A stretch of 44,535 nucleotides of DNA. It comes from a virus. How positions within the stretch are numbered: the first letter of the stretch is position 1; each line of letters begins with the position of its first letter. The translations under genes and the position numbers were made by a program. Positions 1-7,281 of the stretch are shown here, piece by piece. Under the pieces are notes generated by a model. That model had not been told where the DNA came from. It saw only the letters and a program-made list of their open reading frames with translations, and ran no database searches. The stretch is from the IMG/VR virus record IMGVR_UViG_3300027621_000012, positions 1-44,535 of that record, one strand, 5' to 3'.

Positions 1-746
1 AGCGCCAGTGATATTTGCTAAAGCCTCAGATGTAATAATTAAGTTCGTCCTAGCCTCCTCCACCAGCAGGCCAAGGCTTTCACCCGTGGTCGGGTTGTGG
101 TCGAAGCGTGGGGCAGAGTTGATCGCGGACGTGGTTGGGATGTATTCGCCGACGGTGGAGGCTGCTTCAATTTGAGCGCCCCAGGCTATAAATGTTTGAG
201 CGGATCCTGCGCTGTTTGGCCTGATAAGGCCGCGCACAGAAGTAGTGTCTGCGACATACGTCATTGAATACCTGTACCACCCATCGCCTAAAGGTTGCGA
301 TACAGGTGTTGATACAAAAGTACCAGATGTTGCTGTGATCACTCCGGTTGATGGATTAAAAACAATGTGACGACCTGCTCCAGTGTCATCTCGGAACATC
401 ACTGATGTAGCAGTCCCGGCTTTTACATACGCTGAATTGGTGTAACTTGTTCCGACAACCGAGTTAATGTTTTGTAAGATACTGATTCCGGAGTCAGCGG
501 TTACCGTATCTGCAGTGAGCGTCCCAACGGGAGAAATTGTTGTGTTGGGCGCAACAGAAACTCCTACTCCTTTTGTCCACGCCGCGTTATCAAATTGCTC
601 GCTATAAGTCAGCAGGTTCGTCACCGCCGTCTTAATCAACCCATCACTGCCGACGTACATGCCGGTGCTGGCGCGGGTGAAGGTGATTAGACTCTTGCCG
701 CTGGTCGAGTCGATCAAGGACTTGCTGGAAGCAAAGTTGAGATCAA
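1..746. repeat. Left copy of the divergent terminal overlap
   Basis: Bases 1-746 align end to end with 43772-44535. The outer parts (about 1-205 and 560-746) are nearly identical with scattered single-base changes; the middle is clearly diverged. The right copy is 18 bases longer, keeping the reading frame. Direct terminal repeats of T7-like phages are expected to be identical, so this looks like two alleles of one locus at the ends of a circular contig. Confidence 0.8.
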
Positions 747-837
747 GCGACGGAACGCTTTTAGCGCTGCGCCACAGCCTGTTGCGTGCCCAGCCAGGGT
801 CGAGCGCCTGCCTGACGCCGGGAAGGACGATGCTCAT
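1..837 (-). CDS. Modular tail adhesin, N-terminal part (runs off the left edge)
   Basis: Open frame of 279 codons from the ATG at 837 to base 1 with no stop. The ATG overlaps the stop of the 173-aa gene (ATGA), so the two are translationally coupled. The protein begins MSIVLPGVRQALDPGWARNR and carries one module of the type TNLLTYSEQFDN...GWYR...WGAQIE...EYIPTTS, repeated three more times in the frame at 42215-44535. The left edge cuts it at residues ALANITGA, exactly where the right-end frame continues SILNN, so the two are probably one gene across a circular junction. Such GWYR/WGAQ beta-sandwich modules occur in phage fibres and head spikes; a receptor-binding role is inferred. Bases about 210-555 are AT-rich and differ from the right-end copy. 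Confidence 0.75.
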   Translation of the reverse strand, partial: MSIVLPGVRQALDPGWARNRLWRSAKSVPSLDLNFASSKSLIDSTSGKSLITFTRASTGMYVGSDGLIKTAVTNLLTYSEQFDNAAWTKGVGVSVAPNTTISPVGTLTADTVTADSGISILQNINSVVGTSYTNSAYVKAGTATSVMFRDDTGAGRHIVFNPSTGVITATSGTFVSTPVSQPLGDGWYRYSMTYVADTTSVRGLIRPNSAGSAQTFIAWGAQIEAASTVGEYIPTTSAINSAPRFDHNPTTGESLGLLVEEARTNLIITSEALANITGA

Positions 838-1355
838 GATTGCAGGCCCAGGCCAACACCTACCAGATGCACTTCAAAAGATGCCGCCGAGACTGGAGTA
901 AAAGCATTGACGGTGACCAGCTCAGCCCAAAGGCTGCTACTGACAAGCTGGAATGGAATCCCGACATAGCTGACGGTGCGAGCGATGAAGTTGCCGCCGA
1001 TCAGCTCAGGGGCAGGAATGTCGATGTAGTCGATGTAGGACGGCATCTCCCCTGCTGTCGTAACAAATGCGGCGTTGTCGGCCGCAGAGGCCGGGGATGC
1101 GCTGAAAAGATGCAAGCGAAATGCGCCGATCCCACTGGGCAGGGCCGTTCCAGACATCCTCAGCCTGCAGGCGCTGATTAGGGCGACGCCACCAACAGGG
1201 CCGACCAGGGGCAGCTGAAGCGTTGCGCCTGACGTGCCAGAAGCGCCGATCACGTCGCCCGCTGCGTAGGCAGTGGTGTCCGCAGGGCGGCTGAAGGTCT
1301 TGACTGATCGAAAGGCGTTGCCGTTGGCAACAGTGCCACCCCAGTAGTCGGACAT
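834..1355 (-). CDS. Predicted virion structural protein (173 aa), unrecognised family
   Basis: ATG start at 1355; the stop overlaps the adhesin ATG at 837. The sequence is rich in Gly, Ala, Ser and short beta-type stretches, with no transmembrane segment or Cys, like small phage decoration or tail proteins. It lies between the fibre/lysis-type genes and the modular adhesin, and a candidate phage promoter (1381-1397) lies just upstream, so it probably heads a late unit with the adhesin. Function cannot be assigned; a virion or fibre-attachment protein is the inference from position. Confidence 0.65.
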   Translation of the reverse strand: MSDYWGGTVANGNAFRSVKTFSRPADTTAYAAGDVIGASGTSGATLQLPLVGPVGGVALISACRLRMSGTALPSGIGAFRLHLFSASPASAADNAAFVTTAGEMPSYIDYIDIPAPELIGGNFIARTVSYVGIPFQLVSSSLWAELVTVNAFTPVSAASFEVHLVGVGLGLQS

Positions 1356-1380
1356 GGTAGTAGGCGCAGAACTTGCCCCA

Positions 1381-1397
1381 TGTTACGAGGGCGTAGG
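1381..1397 (-). promoter_or_regulatory. Candidate phage RNA polymerase promoter (late motif)
   Basis: Minus strand reads CCTACGCCCTCGTAACA, matching the repeated pattern ACG-N4-CGTA. It lies 26 bases before the ATG at 1355 and after the stop of the 62-aa gene, in the only gap of this stretch. It resembles the Syn5 promoter (ATTGGGCACCCGTAA, from memory). Confidence 0.5.
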
Positions 1398-1412
1398 AGG
1401 ACCTGCCAGCAG

Positions 1413-1601
1413 TTACCGCTTCACCAGTGGAGTGACAACCCCAGCCAACACTTCAATGGCCCTGTAGAGCTTCACCATGACTGCCGAATACTTTCCAAGG
1501 ATTACGTCGTCCTTAGGCGTTGGTGTCAGGTTGACGATCGCCACGGCCGCGGCATGAACTGCTACGGCTGCTTCGGCGAAGTCAGTAATTCTGTTGGCCA
1601 C
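1413..1601 (-). CDS. Small hypothetical protein (62 aa)
   Basis: Starts MANRITDFAEAAVAVHAAAV and ends ..VVTPLVKR. Mostly helical, Ala/Val-rich, with two amphipathic or weakly hydrophobic stretches; no clear transmembrane helix. It follows the membrane-anchored 1615-1911 gene by 13 bases in the same operon, between fibre and lysis-type genes. Not recognised; a holin-partner or virion role would be guesswork. Confidence 0.5.
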   Translation of the reverse strand: MANRITDFAEAAVAVHAAAVAIVNLTPTPKDDVILGKYSAVMVKLYRAIEVLAGVVTPLVKR

Positions 1602-1614
1602 TGGAATGAATGGC

Positions 1615-1911
1615 TTACTTGCTTGATTCTAGTCGAGTTACGCGAATTTCAATCCGCTGGACAGTTCCCTCGGTCTGACCGACGCGGGCTTCCAGGGCAT
1701 CAGTCTTGTCGGTGATGACCTTCTGGGTCTGGATCACCAGGTCAAGCTGGCGGGGGACTGTGTAAGCGATGAAAGCAATCCCTGCTACTGATGCCAGGAT
1801 CAGGCCTGCGGCGACCTGCTGCTCGACCTCCCGCCAGGAGAAGCGATGGCTTGAGGAGTCCTTGGGGTCCATCGCTCGGGGAAGCAGTGTGCCGCGCCAT
1901 GCTGAGACCAT
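1615..1911 (-). CDS. Membrane-anchored coiled-coil protein, spanin- or holin-like (about 98 aa)
   Basis: One transmembrane helix (VAAGLILASVAGIAFIAYTV) follows a short hydrophilic N-terminus, then a charged stretch with heptad character (VITDKTDALEARVGQTEGTV) to the C-terminus. This N-in, single-helix, periplasmic coiled-coil plan is typical of inner-membrane spanins and also of some phage holin-like proteins, and T7 places lysis genes in the gp17-gp19 interval. Possible starts are the ATG at 1911 (used here), an ATG at 1872 (MDPKDSSS) and a TTG at 1944; none has a strong Shine-Dalgarno. Lysis function is inferred from topology and place. Confidence 0.55.
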   Translation of the reverse strand: MVSAWRGTLLPRAMDPKDSSSHRFSWREVEQQVAAGLILASVAGIAFIAYTVPRQLDLVIQTQKVITDKTDALEARVGQTEGTVQRIEIRVTRLESSK

Positions 1912-1947
1912 GCTACCGGTTCCAGCGGCGCGGCACACCCGCAAGGG

Positions 1948-2129
1948 TCAAAGCTCCAGCAGTGCCTTGAGGTCGTCCACCGTCAGGCCGGCTGCTGCAA
2001 GTTTTTCGGCTGGAGTGCGGGGGCCTGGGGCTCTGTTTGTGGGCGTGACTGAATCTCCAGGATCTCCTCTGCAGTCAAAGGAATGATTGTCTGCTTCCCA
2101 GTGATGACATTGACTTCAATCCGTTCCAT
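1948..2129 (-). pseudogene. Frameshifted small fibre-associated protein (about 60 aa if joined)
   Basis: The ATG at 2129 opens a 48-codon frame (MERIEVNVITGKQTIIPLTA...) that stops at 1983. A second frame continues with RTPAEKLAAAGLTVDDLKAL and ends at the TGA at 1948-1950. Phage proteins that begin with this I-V-x-TG-L-T-EE type of sequence often end in A..LAAAGLTV.DLKALL, so the two pieces look like one protein split at the run of five C on the minus strand (2019-2023). One extra C, or a -1 slip there, restores a single protein. Sequencing error, programmed frameshift or real mutation cannot be told apart here. Confidence 0.55.
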
Positions 2130-2131
2130 GT

Positions 2132-3721
2132 TTAGCTTTCGTATAGGATGTTGATGATACCTGCTGTAAACGTGTTAGCGTCCACAGTTGCAACACTGAC
2201 TCGGTCTATTGCGCTAGTAAAAGTCTTGCTACCCGAAACATAACCCATATAATTCACTATGGGCTGAAGATAGGTACCAGATGCAACCCAAGTCAAATTT
2301 GCGCCTTCGTCAAGCAAGGCTAAAGTAATTGCACCAGTTATATTAAAAGTAAGACTACCTCTATTGACAAGAAAACCGGAAGTTGACATACTGACACTTA
2401 GGCTCCCACTGGTTTGATTTGAAGCATTAGAAACATAGCCAGTGCTTGATATGCCACCAGCCGCAGTGCCAAGACGGACGATTAAGTTAAAATTATTAGT
2501 TGCCGTTGTACTTACTCCGTTAAACAGCACTGTTATTCGCTTAACTCCTGCCGGAATGTTGGTAAAGTTAATTGATGCGCCACTGGTGGATGCAACGGCG
2601 ACACTAGAAGTAATACCACCACCACCACCAGATGCATTTGCCCAAGTAGGGGCTGCGTTAGTGCCACCCGACGTAAGAACTTGACCACTTGCGCCATAGG
2701 TAGCGCCACCGATTCCTAATTGACCAACACTGCCAATACGGAGTTTTTCTACTCCTTGAGTAGTAAAGGCTAGTTGGTCTGAACCTGGACTATAAATACC
2801 AGTGCTGGTGTCACTGGTAAAAGTAAGTGCAGGTAGAGCTGCTGTTCCTAGTGCGTTAGTAAGCGGACCAGTTAAAGTACCACCCAACAACCTCAAATAC
2901 CGAGCATCTGAGTTGTTGGTGTAGTAGTCGATCCACACCCAGCTGGTTGTTGCCGTCTTGTAGACCAGGCGGGCGGTCAGCCCAGCGTCGCCAGCAAACC
3001 CCGCAGGGATTCCGCTCAGCGGCGTGAAGGACTGCAGCCCAGTTGAATCCGTGACCGATATGTAGGTGTCGTTGGCAGGTGAGCCAGGGATTGCCGCGAC
3101 ATTTGCCACAAACGTGTAGCCCACTGATGCAGCCACAGCGGCAATCGCAGTGTCTGACTTGGTGTTGGCCGTGTTGGCCGTCGTTACCGCTGCGGTGGCG
3201 TTGGTGCTGGCGGTATTTGCGGTAGAGATTGCTGCTGAGACGTTGCTGATGGCCGTGTTGGCCGTTGTCGTCGCAGCCGCAGCAGAAGCCTGGGCCGCCG
3301 TCGAGTTCGTCAGGGCCGTGTTGGCCGTGGTCGTCGCCGTCTGACTCAGGGCGCTGCTCAAGTCCGTCAGGTCGGTGGTCTCCTGGACGACGTAGAGGTT
3401 TTGCCGGTCTGAGGTCAGCAGGTCCTCAGCGATCAAAGTGGACCCGTCCTGCCACTGAACCGCCAGGTCGCTGGAGGGGGTGGTCCGCATCACGCTCAGC
3501 GTCACACCCGTGGCCGGTGCCGTGGTGGTGCGGATGCTGCCGTCGTTGGTCCAGGTGTAACCGGTGCCGTCCACCAGCTTTGTGGTGTAGACGCCGGTCG
3601 CCACGTTCAGGCCCAGGTAGACGCCTACATGGGCCCGAAGCAGGAAGGGGAAGGGGACAGAGAAGTCGCGGTTGGAGCCGTCCCCCGGGTACTGCCTGTA
3701 GGAGTAGGGGGTGGCGGCCAT
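2132..3721 (-). CDS. 17: Tail fibre protein, T7 gp17-like N-terminus (529 aa)
   Basis: Residues 1-115 match the T7 gp17 tail-attachment domain: the start MAATPYSYRQYPGDGSNRDF parallels T7 YPLDGSNRDF, followed by the W.DGS...DL motif. Residues about 120-195 are Ala/Thr/Asn heptad-like repeats (TANTA..), a likely trimeric coiled coil; then a beta-rich shaft and a distal domain ending FTAGIINILYES. It trimerises on the tail and binds the host surface. The distal third (about 2130-2900) is visibly more AT-rich than the N-terminal part, a sign of module exchange. A promoter motif lies 6 bases before the ATG and no Shine-Dalgarno is visible. Confidence 0.92.
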   Translation of the reverse strand: MAATPYSYRQYPGDGSNRDFSVPFPFLLRAHVGVYLGLNVATGVYTTKLVDGTGYTWTNDGSIRTTTAPATGVTLSVMRTTPSSDLAVQWQDGSTLIAEDLLTSDRQNLYVVQETTDLTDLSSALSQTATTTANTALTNSTAAQASAAAATTTANTAISNVSAAISTANTASTNATAAVTTANTANTKSDTAIAAVAASVGYTFVANVAAIPGSPANDTYISVTDSTGLQSFTPLSGIPAGFAGDAGLTARLVYKTATTSWVWIDYYTNNSDARYLRLLGGTLTGPLTNALGTAALPALTFTSDTSTGIYSPGSDQLAFTTQGVEKLRIGSVGQLGIGGATYGASGQVLTSGGTNAAPTWANASGGGGGITSSVAVASTSGASINFTNIPAGVKRITVLFNGVSTTATNNFNLIVRLGTAAGGISSTGYVSNASNQTSGSLSVSMSTSGFLVNRGSLTFNITGAITLALLDEGANLTWVASGTYLQPIVNYMGYVSGSKTFTSAIDRVSVATVDANTFTAGIINILYES

Positions 3722-3727
3722 GGTGGA

Positions 3728-3745
3728 GTGCTACGGGGGCGTTGG
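3728..3745 (-). promoter_or_regulatory. Candidate phage promoter before the tail fibre gene
   Basis: Minus strand CCAACGCCCCCGTAGCAC, almost identical to the motif before gp11 (19391-19410). It ends 6 bases before the gp17 ATG, in the 54-bp gap after the 1167-aa gene. Confidence 0.6.
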
Positions 3746-3775
3746 AATCATTGTGGCTCCCTGCCGCCCCAGTTG

Positions 3776-6700
3776 CTACCGCGCTGTCTGCTGGAGGAAC
3801 CGCTGGGCTGATGGCACTTCCCTGGCATCGAGCTGGAGGTTCTCCTTGTCCGCTCTCCACTGAACTGCTGCCGGCGTGGCGCTTTTTTCCATTTCGGATT
3901 CAGCAAGGTCCGCGTAGTAGTCCTTGATGTGTTGAATCAGGGTCGGGCCGGGCTGGCGCTGGCGCATCTGCCTGGGCAGGTCGTTGATCCGGGGGTTGGT
4001 GGTGAAACGTGGGTCGGCATCCCAGGTTTTGTACTGCTTGCTCTGCAGCAGGTGATTGAGCGCTTCCCGCACCGTGCGGCCGTTGGTTGCCTCATCCATT
4101 AGCCGGGTCAGGTCAACCGTGGGTCGAGCCGTTCTGGTGCGCCCACCAGGCAACTGCTCAACAGCTTCAGGGCCCCTCCAGATCACTGTGCCGCCGTGCT
4201 GAGAGTCGCGGGAGAAGGGTCGGGCGGGCTTCACCTGGCCCAGGGCGAAGTTGTACTCCTCCTCCAGGTCGGGGGTCATGAAACCTGAGCCGAGCTTGCC
4301 GGACATCAGCGCCTTGGGCGGGTTCAGCATCCCAAGTTCTTCGAGCTTTTGCTCCACCAGGGAGTCGCCCTGGTTGGTTTGCCAGATGCCAGGAACCCCA
4401 ATGGGCCATTCACCACGGAAAATGCCATCGGGGCGGACAAGATCCCGACCAAGCCAGGTCTTTTCCTTGGTTCGCAAGCCCATCCAGTGAGAAATGCCAG
4501 GGTTGGATTCGTAGACCCATCTCCGCACCCCACTCCAAGTGGACTTAAGGGGGTGATCCTCCGGCAGCCTGTTGAAGTCGTAGCGATCCTGGCCGCTGCC
4601 GAAGCCCCTAGGTGCCACTAGGTCGTTGGCCTGGGTGCCGCTGGCCCATTCCGCCATGCGCTCACCTGCCGAGAAGGGGTTGGCCTGTCCATTAAGGAAC
4701 CAACCCGACAGCTTGCGGAAGGCGTTTTCATTGCCGTTGGCGAAGGCGTCATAGGTCATCTGCACCTGACGGAAGGCAGGCATCCTCATCACGGTGCCGG
4801 CTCCGACCTGGACAAGTCCCTGGAAAGCATTGAGTTGGTCGTTTTTGCTGACGTTGCCCTGGTCGATTACGTCCATGGCGTCAACCAGCAGGAAGAGGCT
4901 GTTCAGCACGGGGATGCCGCCCATGTTGAAGGGGATGCCGAAGACACTGTTGGGGACCTTGTGCTCAGCGTTCAGGCGCTGTACCCACTGCTTCCGGGCC
5001 TGTGGATCCAGGGGGCCATTGCCGGTAATCAATCCCTGGCTCCTGAGCGCCAGCGCTGCTGTAGCCAGCGACAACCAGGTCAAGGTGGATGCCTGGGCTT
5101 CGGCCAGCATCTTGGGTGTCACCTTCCCTTGGGGCAGGTTGTAGGCCACCTGGGCCACCTTCATGGCGGGGCTGAAGGGATTGGCCAGGCTCACGTCCCA
5201 GATCACCTGGTTGAAGGGTGCTCGCCAGAACGGAACGGTTGCATCACCCAGCTCTGACTGCCGCAATTCGGTCATGGCGTTGTCGACAAATCCAGCAGCA
5301 CCTCGCGTGTGGCGTTCCTGCATCCGTTGCCGGATGGATTCGGTGATCGAGCCGTACTGGCCCGGGGTGCTCAGGACTGGATAGCCAATCCGTTCCGCCG
5401 CTAGGTAGGCCGCAACCTCGTCATCGGTGAGCTCGTCAGGCGCCAGGTTGAACTGCTCGCGGGCGTCCTTGATGTTCTGCGGGGTTGGTTCCGCCTGGTA
5501 CAGCTGATCGGCCAGCTGATCGTCAATCGCGTCCCCCCACTCCTTGATGGTGCGGTCGGGGTACATGGCGGCCTGCTCGATCATCAGGTCGTTGGCCCGA
5601 TCGGTCATGAAGACCCGAAGCCCAGCTCGTTGGTCCACGGCCGTGTTGGCCTGCAGCGCTGAATAGACGGGCAGCCGCGGCCCTCCCATCGCCTCGATCT
5701 TGCTGTTGGCCAGCAGCTTCAGGCCGGTGTGGAGCTTGTCCCTGAGCTGAAACAGGAAACGCTTCGGGTCGAGCGGTTCATCCATCACCTCATGGGCCGC
5801 TTTGTACTGGCCCTCAACGTCCAACTGTCCAAGGCGGCCAACAAAGTGATCGGTGTTCCCGCCGAACGGGGTGTCGCTCTCAAAGAAACCCTTCTGGAAT
5901 GACTCGGCCCAGGTCTGCTTGATGATGGCTTCAGCCCGGCGGCCGGCCTCCACAGCGATGCGCGAGCCGTCCAGCTGGTCCTTCAGGGCATCCCGGAAGA
6001 AGCCGGTGGCCAGGGGGTTGATGTAGGTGGGCTGCTTCGATCGGAGCTGCGTCGGGTCGCCTCCATCCAGTGAAGGTTGATACCCCCGCAGCCGCCTGGT
6101 GCCCAGCTCGCCCGCATTGCGACCCACAACCCGCTTAAAGCCTTCAGCCACGAAGACGATCTTCTGGGAGGCGTAGTTGGAGAGGAGCTCCGACCGCAAG
6201 CTGCTCAGGATCGAGTCCTTGTAGCCGGCCCGGGCATTGCGGCGCCAGATCGACTCCCAGCCGTCGTTGTCGTCACCAACCGGATCGACGCCTTCCTCGG
6301 TCTTGAGCGTTTGCTGGATGGCTTCGAGGTCCTTCAGGCCGGCCTCGCCCTTGTCAGCAGCCTCAACCACCTGGCGGGCCAGGCTGCCTTCTCTAACCAT
6401 TTCCTCAGGTGTCAGGGCGATCACTTCGTCGGCCATTACCTGGGCTTCCGCTTTGGCCTCGGCGCCTGTCGACTGCCACAGGGACTCCGGCATGTTGGAG
6501 TCCTCAGTAATGAGCCGCTTGTAGTTGTTCAGCAGCTGGCCTGAACGGCGGGAACCAATCCGCTTGGAGCGGTGCGCAAAGATCGCTTTGGCATAGGAGT
6601 CGAGAAACTCGACCTTGATCTCGCGGGTCGGGGCAACCCCGGTCGCAGCGATTTGATCCGCCATCGCCGCAACCTTGTTCATCAGATTGAGGCGGGTCAC

Positions 6701-7279
6701 ATGGGCAAACACTTCCAACTTGGCCTGGTTGTTCAAGATCCCCAGGAAGGGGGCCACGTTCTTGGCGATTGCCTGGCTGATCTTGTCGGTGTCGATGTTG
6801 ACGCGGGCTTCCTTGAACGCATTGGCCATCCGGGCCATTTGAGTGGGCTCATCGTTGACCTGGGTGACCAGGTTGAAGTCGGCCGGGTTCAGCCGCTCCC
6901 AGTCGCCGGTCATCTTGGTTAGCAGTGCCGTCAGCTTCTCGGCGTTGTCCAGGCCGATCTGATCGACCAGCAGGCCGACGTTCTCGAATTGGCCTTCTGA
7001 CCCCACCGGCTTGTAGCGACCATCGACGGCCTTCCGGGCCCATTCCTGCTGGGCAAGGGGGTCCTTGCTGATCTGGCGCCACAGGTCGTCAAAATTGGCC
7101 TCAAACTCCTGACCGTTCTTGTCCTTGAACAGGAACGTGCGGGCAGGGTCGGGGCCATCACCGGGGCCGGGGCCATCACCGGGGCCAACACTGCTCAGGG
7201 TTGTGTGGCTGTTCTTGAGGCCCTCACGCCTGGCCTGAAGGGCCTGGATCTCGTTGAAGATGTCGTCGCAGTTGGTCAT
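3776..7279 (-). CDS. Large internal virion protein, gp16-like C-terminal part (1167 aa)
   Basis: Follows the 1737-aa protein by two bases and is the last large gene before the fibre, the place of T7 gp16 (internal core/ejection protein D). The N-terminus (1-45) is a short linker with Gly-Asp-Pro repeats. The rest is long, mostly helical and soluble, with a hydrophobic stretch (STLTWLSLATAALALRSQG) around residues 690-710 and an SVFGIPFNMGGIPVL segment, reminiscent of the membrane-active part of T7-like ejection proteins. No transglycosylase Glu motif was recognised. Assignment rests on length and synteny; it may make up, with the 1737-aa neighbour, what is one gp16 elsewhere. Confidence 0.75.
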   Translation of the reverse strand: MTNCDDIFNEIQALQARREGLKNSHTTLSSVGPGDGPGPGDGPDPARTFLFKDKNGQEFEANFDDLWRQISKDPLAQQEWARKAVDGRYKPVGSEGQFENVGLLVDQIGLDNAEKLTALLTKMTGDWERLNPADFNLVTQVNDEPTQMARMANAFKEARVNIDTDKISQAIAKNVAPFLGILNNQAKLEVFAHVTRLNLMNKVAAMADQIAATGVAPTREIKVEFLDSYAKAIFAHRSKRIGSRRSGQLLNNYKRLITEDSNMPESLWQSTGAEAKAEAQVMADEVIALTPEEMVREGSLARQVVEAADKGEAGLKDLEAIQQTLKTEEGVDPVGDDNDGWESIWRRNARAGYKDSILSSLRSELLSNYASQKIVFVAEGFKRVVGRNAGELGTRRLRGYQPSLDGGDPTQLRSKQPTYINPLATGFFRDALKDQLDGSRIAVEAGRRAEAIIKQTWAESFQKGFFESDTPFGGNTDHFVGRLGQLDVEGQYKAAHEVMDEPLDPKRFLFQLRDKLHTGLKLLANSKIEAMGGPRLPVYSALQANTAVDQRAGLRVFMTDRANDLMIEQAAMYPDRTIKEWGDAIDDQLADQLYQAEPTPQNIKDAREQFNLAPDELTDDEVAAYLAAERIGYPVLSTPGQYGSITESIRQRMQERHTRGAAGFVDNAMTELRQSELGDATVPFWRAPFNQVIWDVSLANPFSPAMKVAQVAYNLPQGKVTPKMLAEAQASTLTWLSLATAALALRSQGLITGNGPLDPQARKQWVQRLNAEHKVPNSVFGIPFNMGGIPVLNSLFLLVDAMDVIDQGNVSKNDQLNAFQGLVQVGAGTVMRMPAFRQVQMTYDAFANGNENAFRKLSGWFLNGQANPFSAGERMAEWASGTQANDLVAPRGFGSGQDRYDFNRLPEDHPLKSTWSGVRRWVYESNPGISHWMGLRTKEKTWLGRDLVRPDGIFRGEWPIGVPGIWQTNQGDSLVEQKLEELGMLNPPKALMSGKLGSGFMTPDLEEEYNFALGQVKPARPFSRDSQHGGTVIWRGPEAVEQLPGGRTRTARPTVDLTRLMDEATNGRTVREALNHLLQSKQYKTWDADPRFTTNPRINDLPRQMRQRQPGPTLIQHIKDYYADLAESEMEKSATPAAVQWRADKENLQLDAREVPSAQRFLQQTAR

Positions 7280-7281
7280 GA

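Noticed and set aside
1-837. Diversity-generating retroelement as a cause of adhesin variation
   Set aside because: No reverse transcriptase or template repeat in the window, and the differences include indels and are not limited to A positions.
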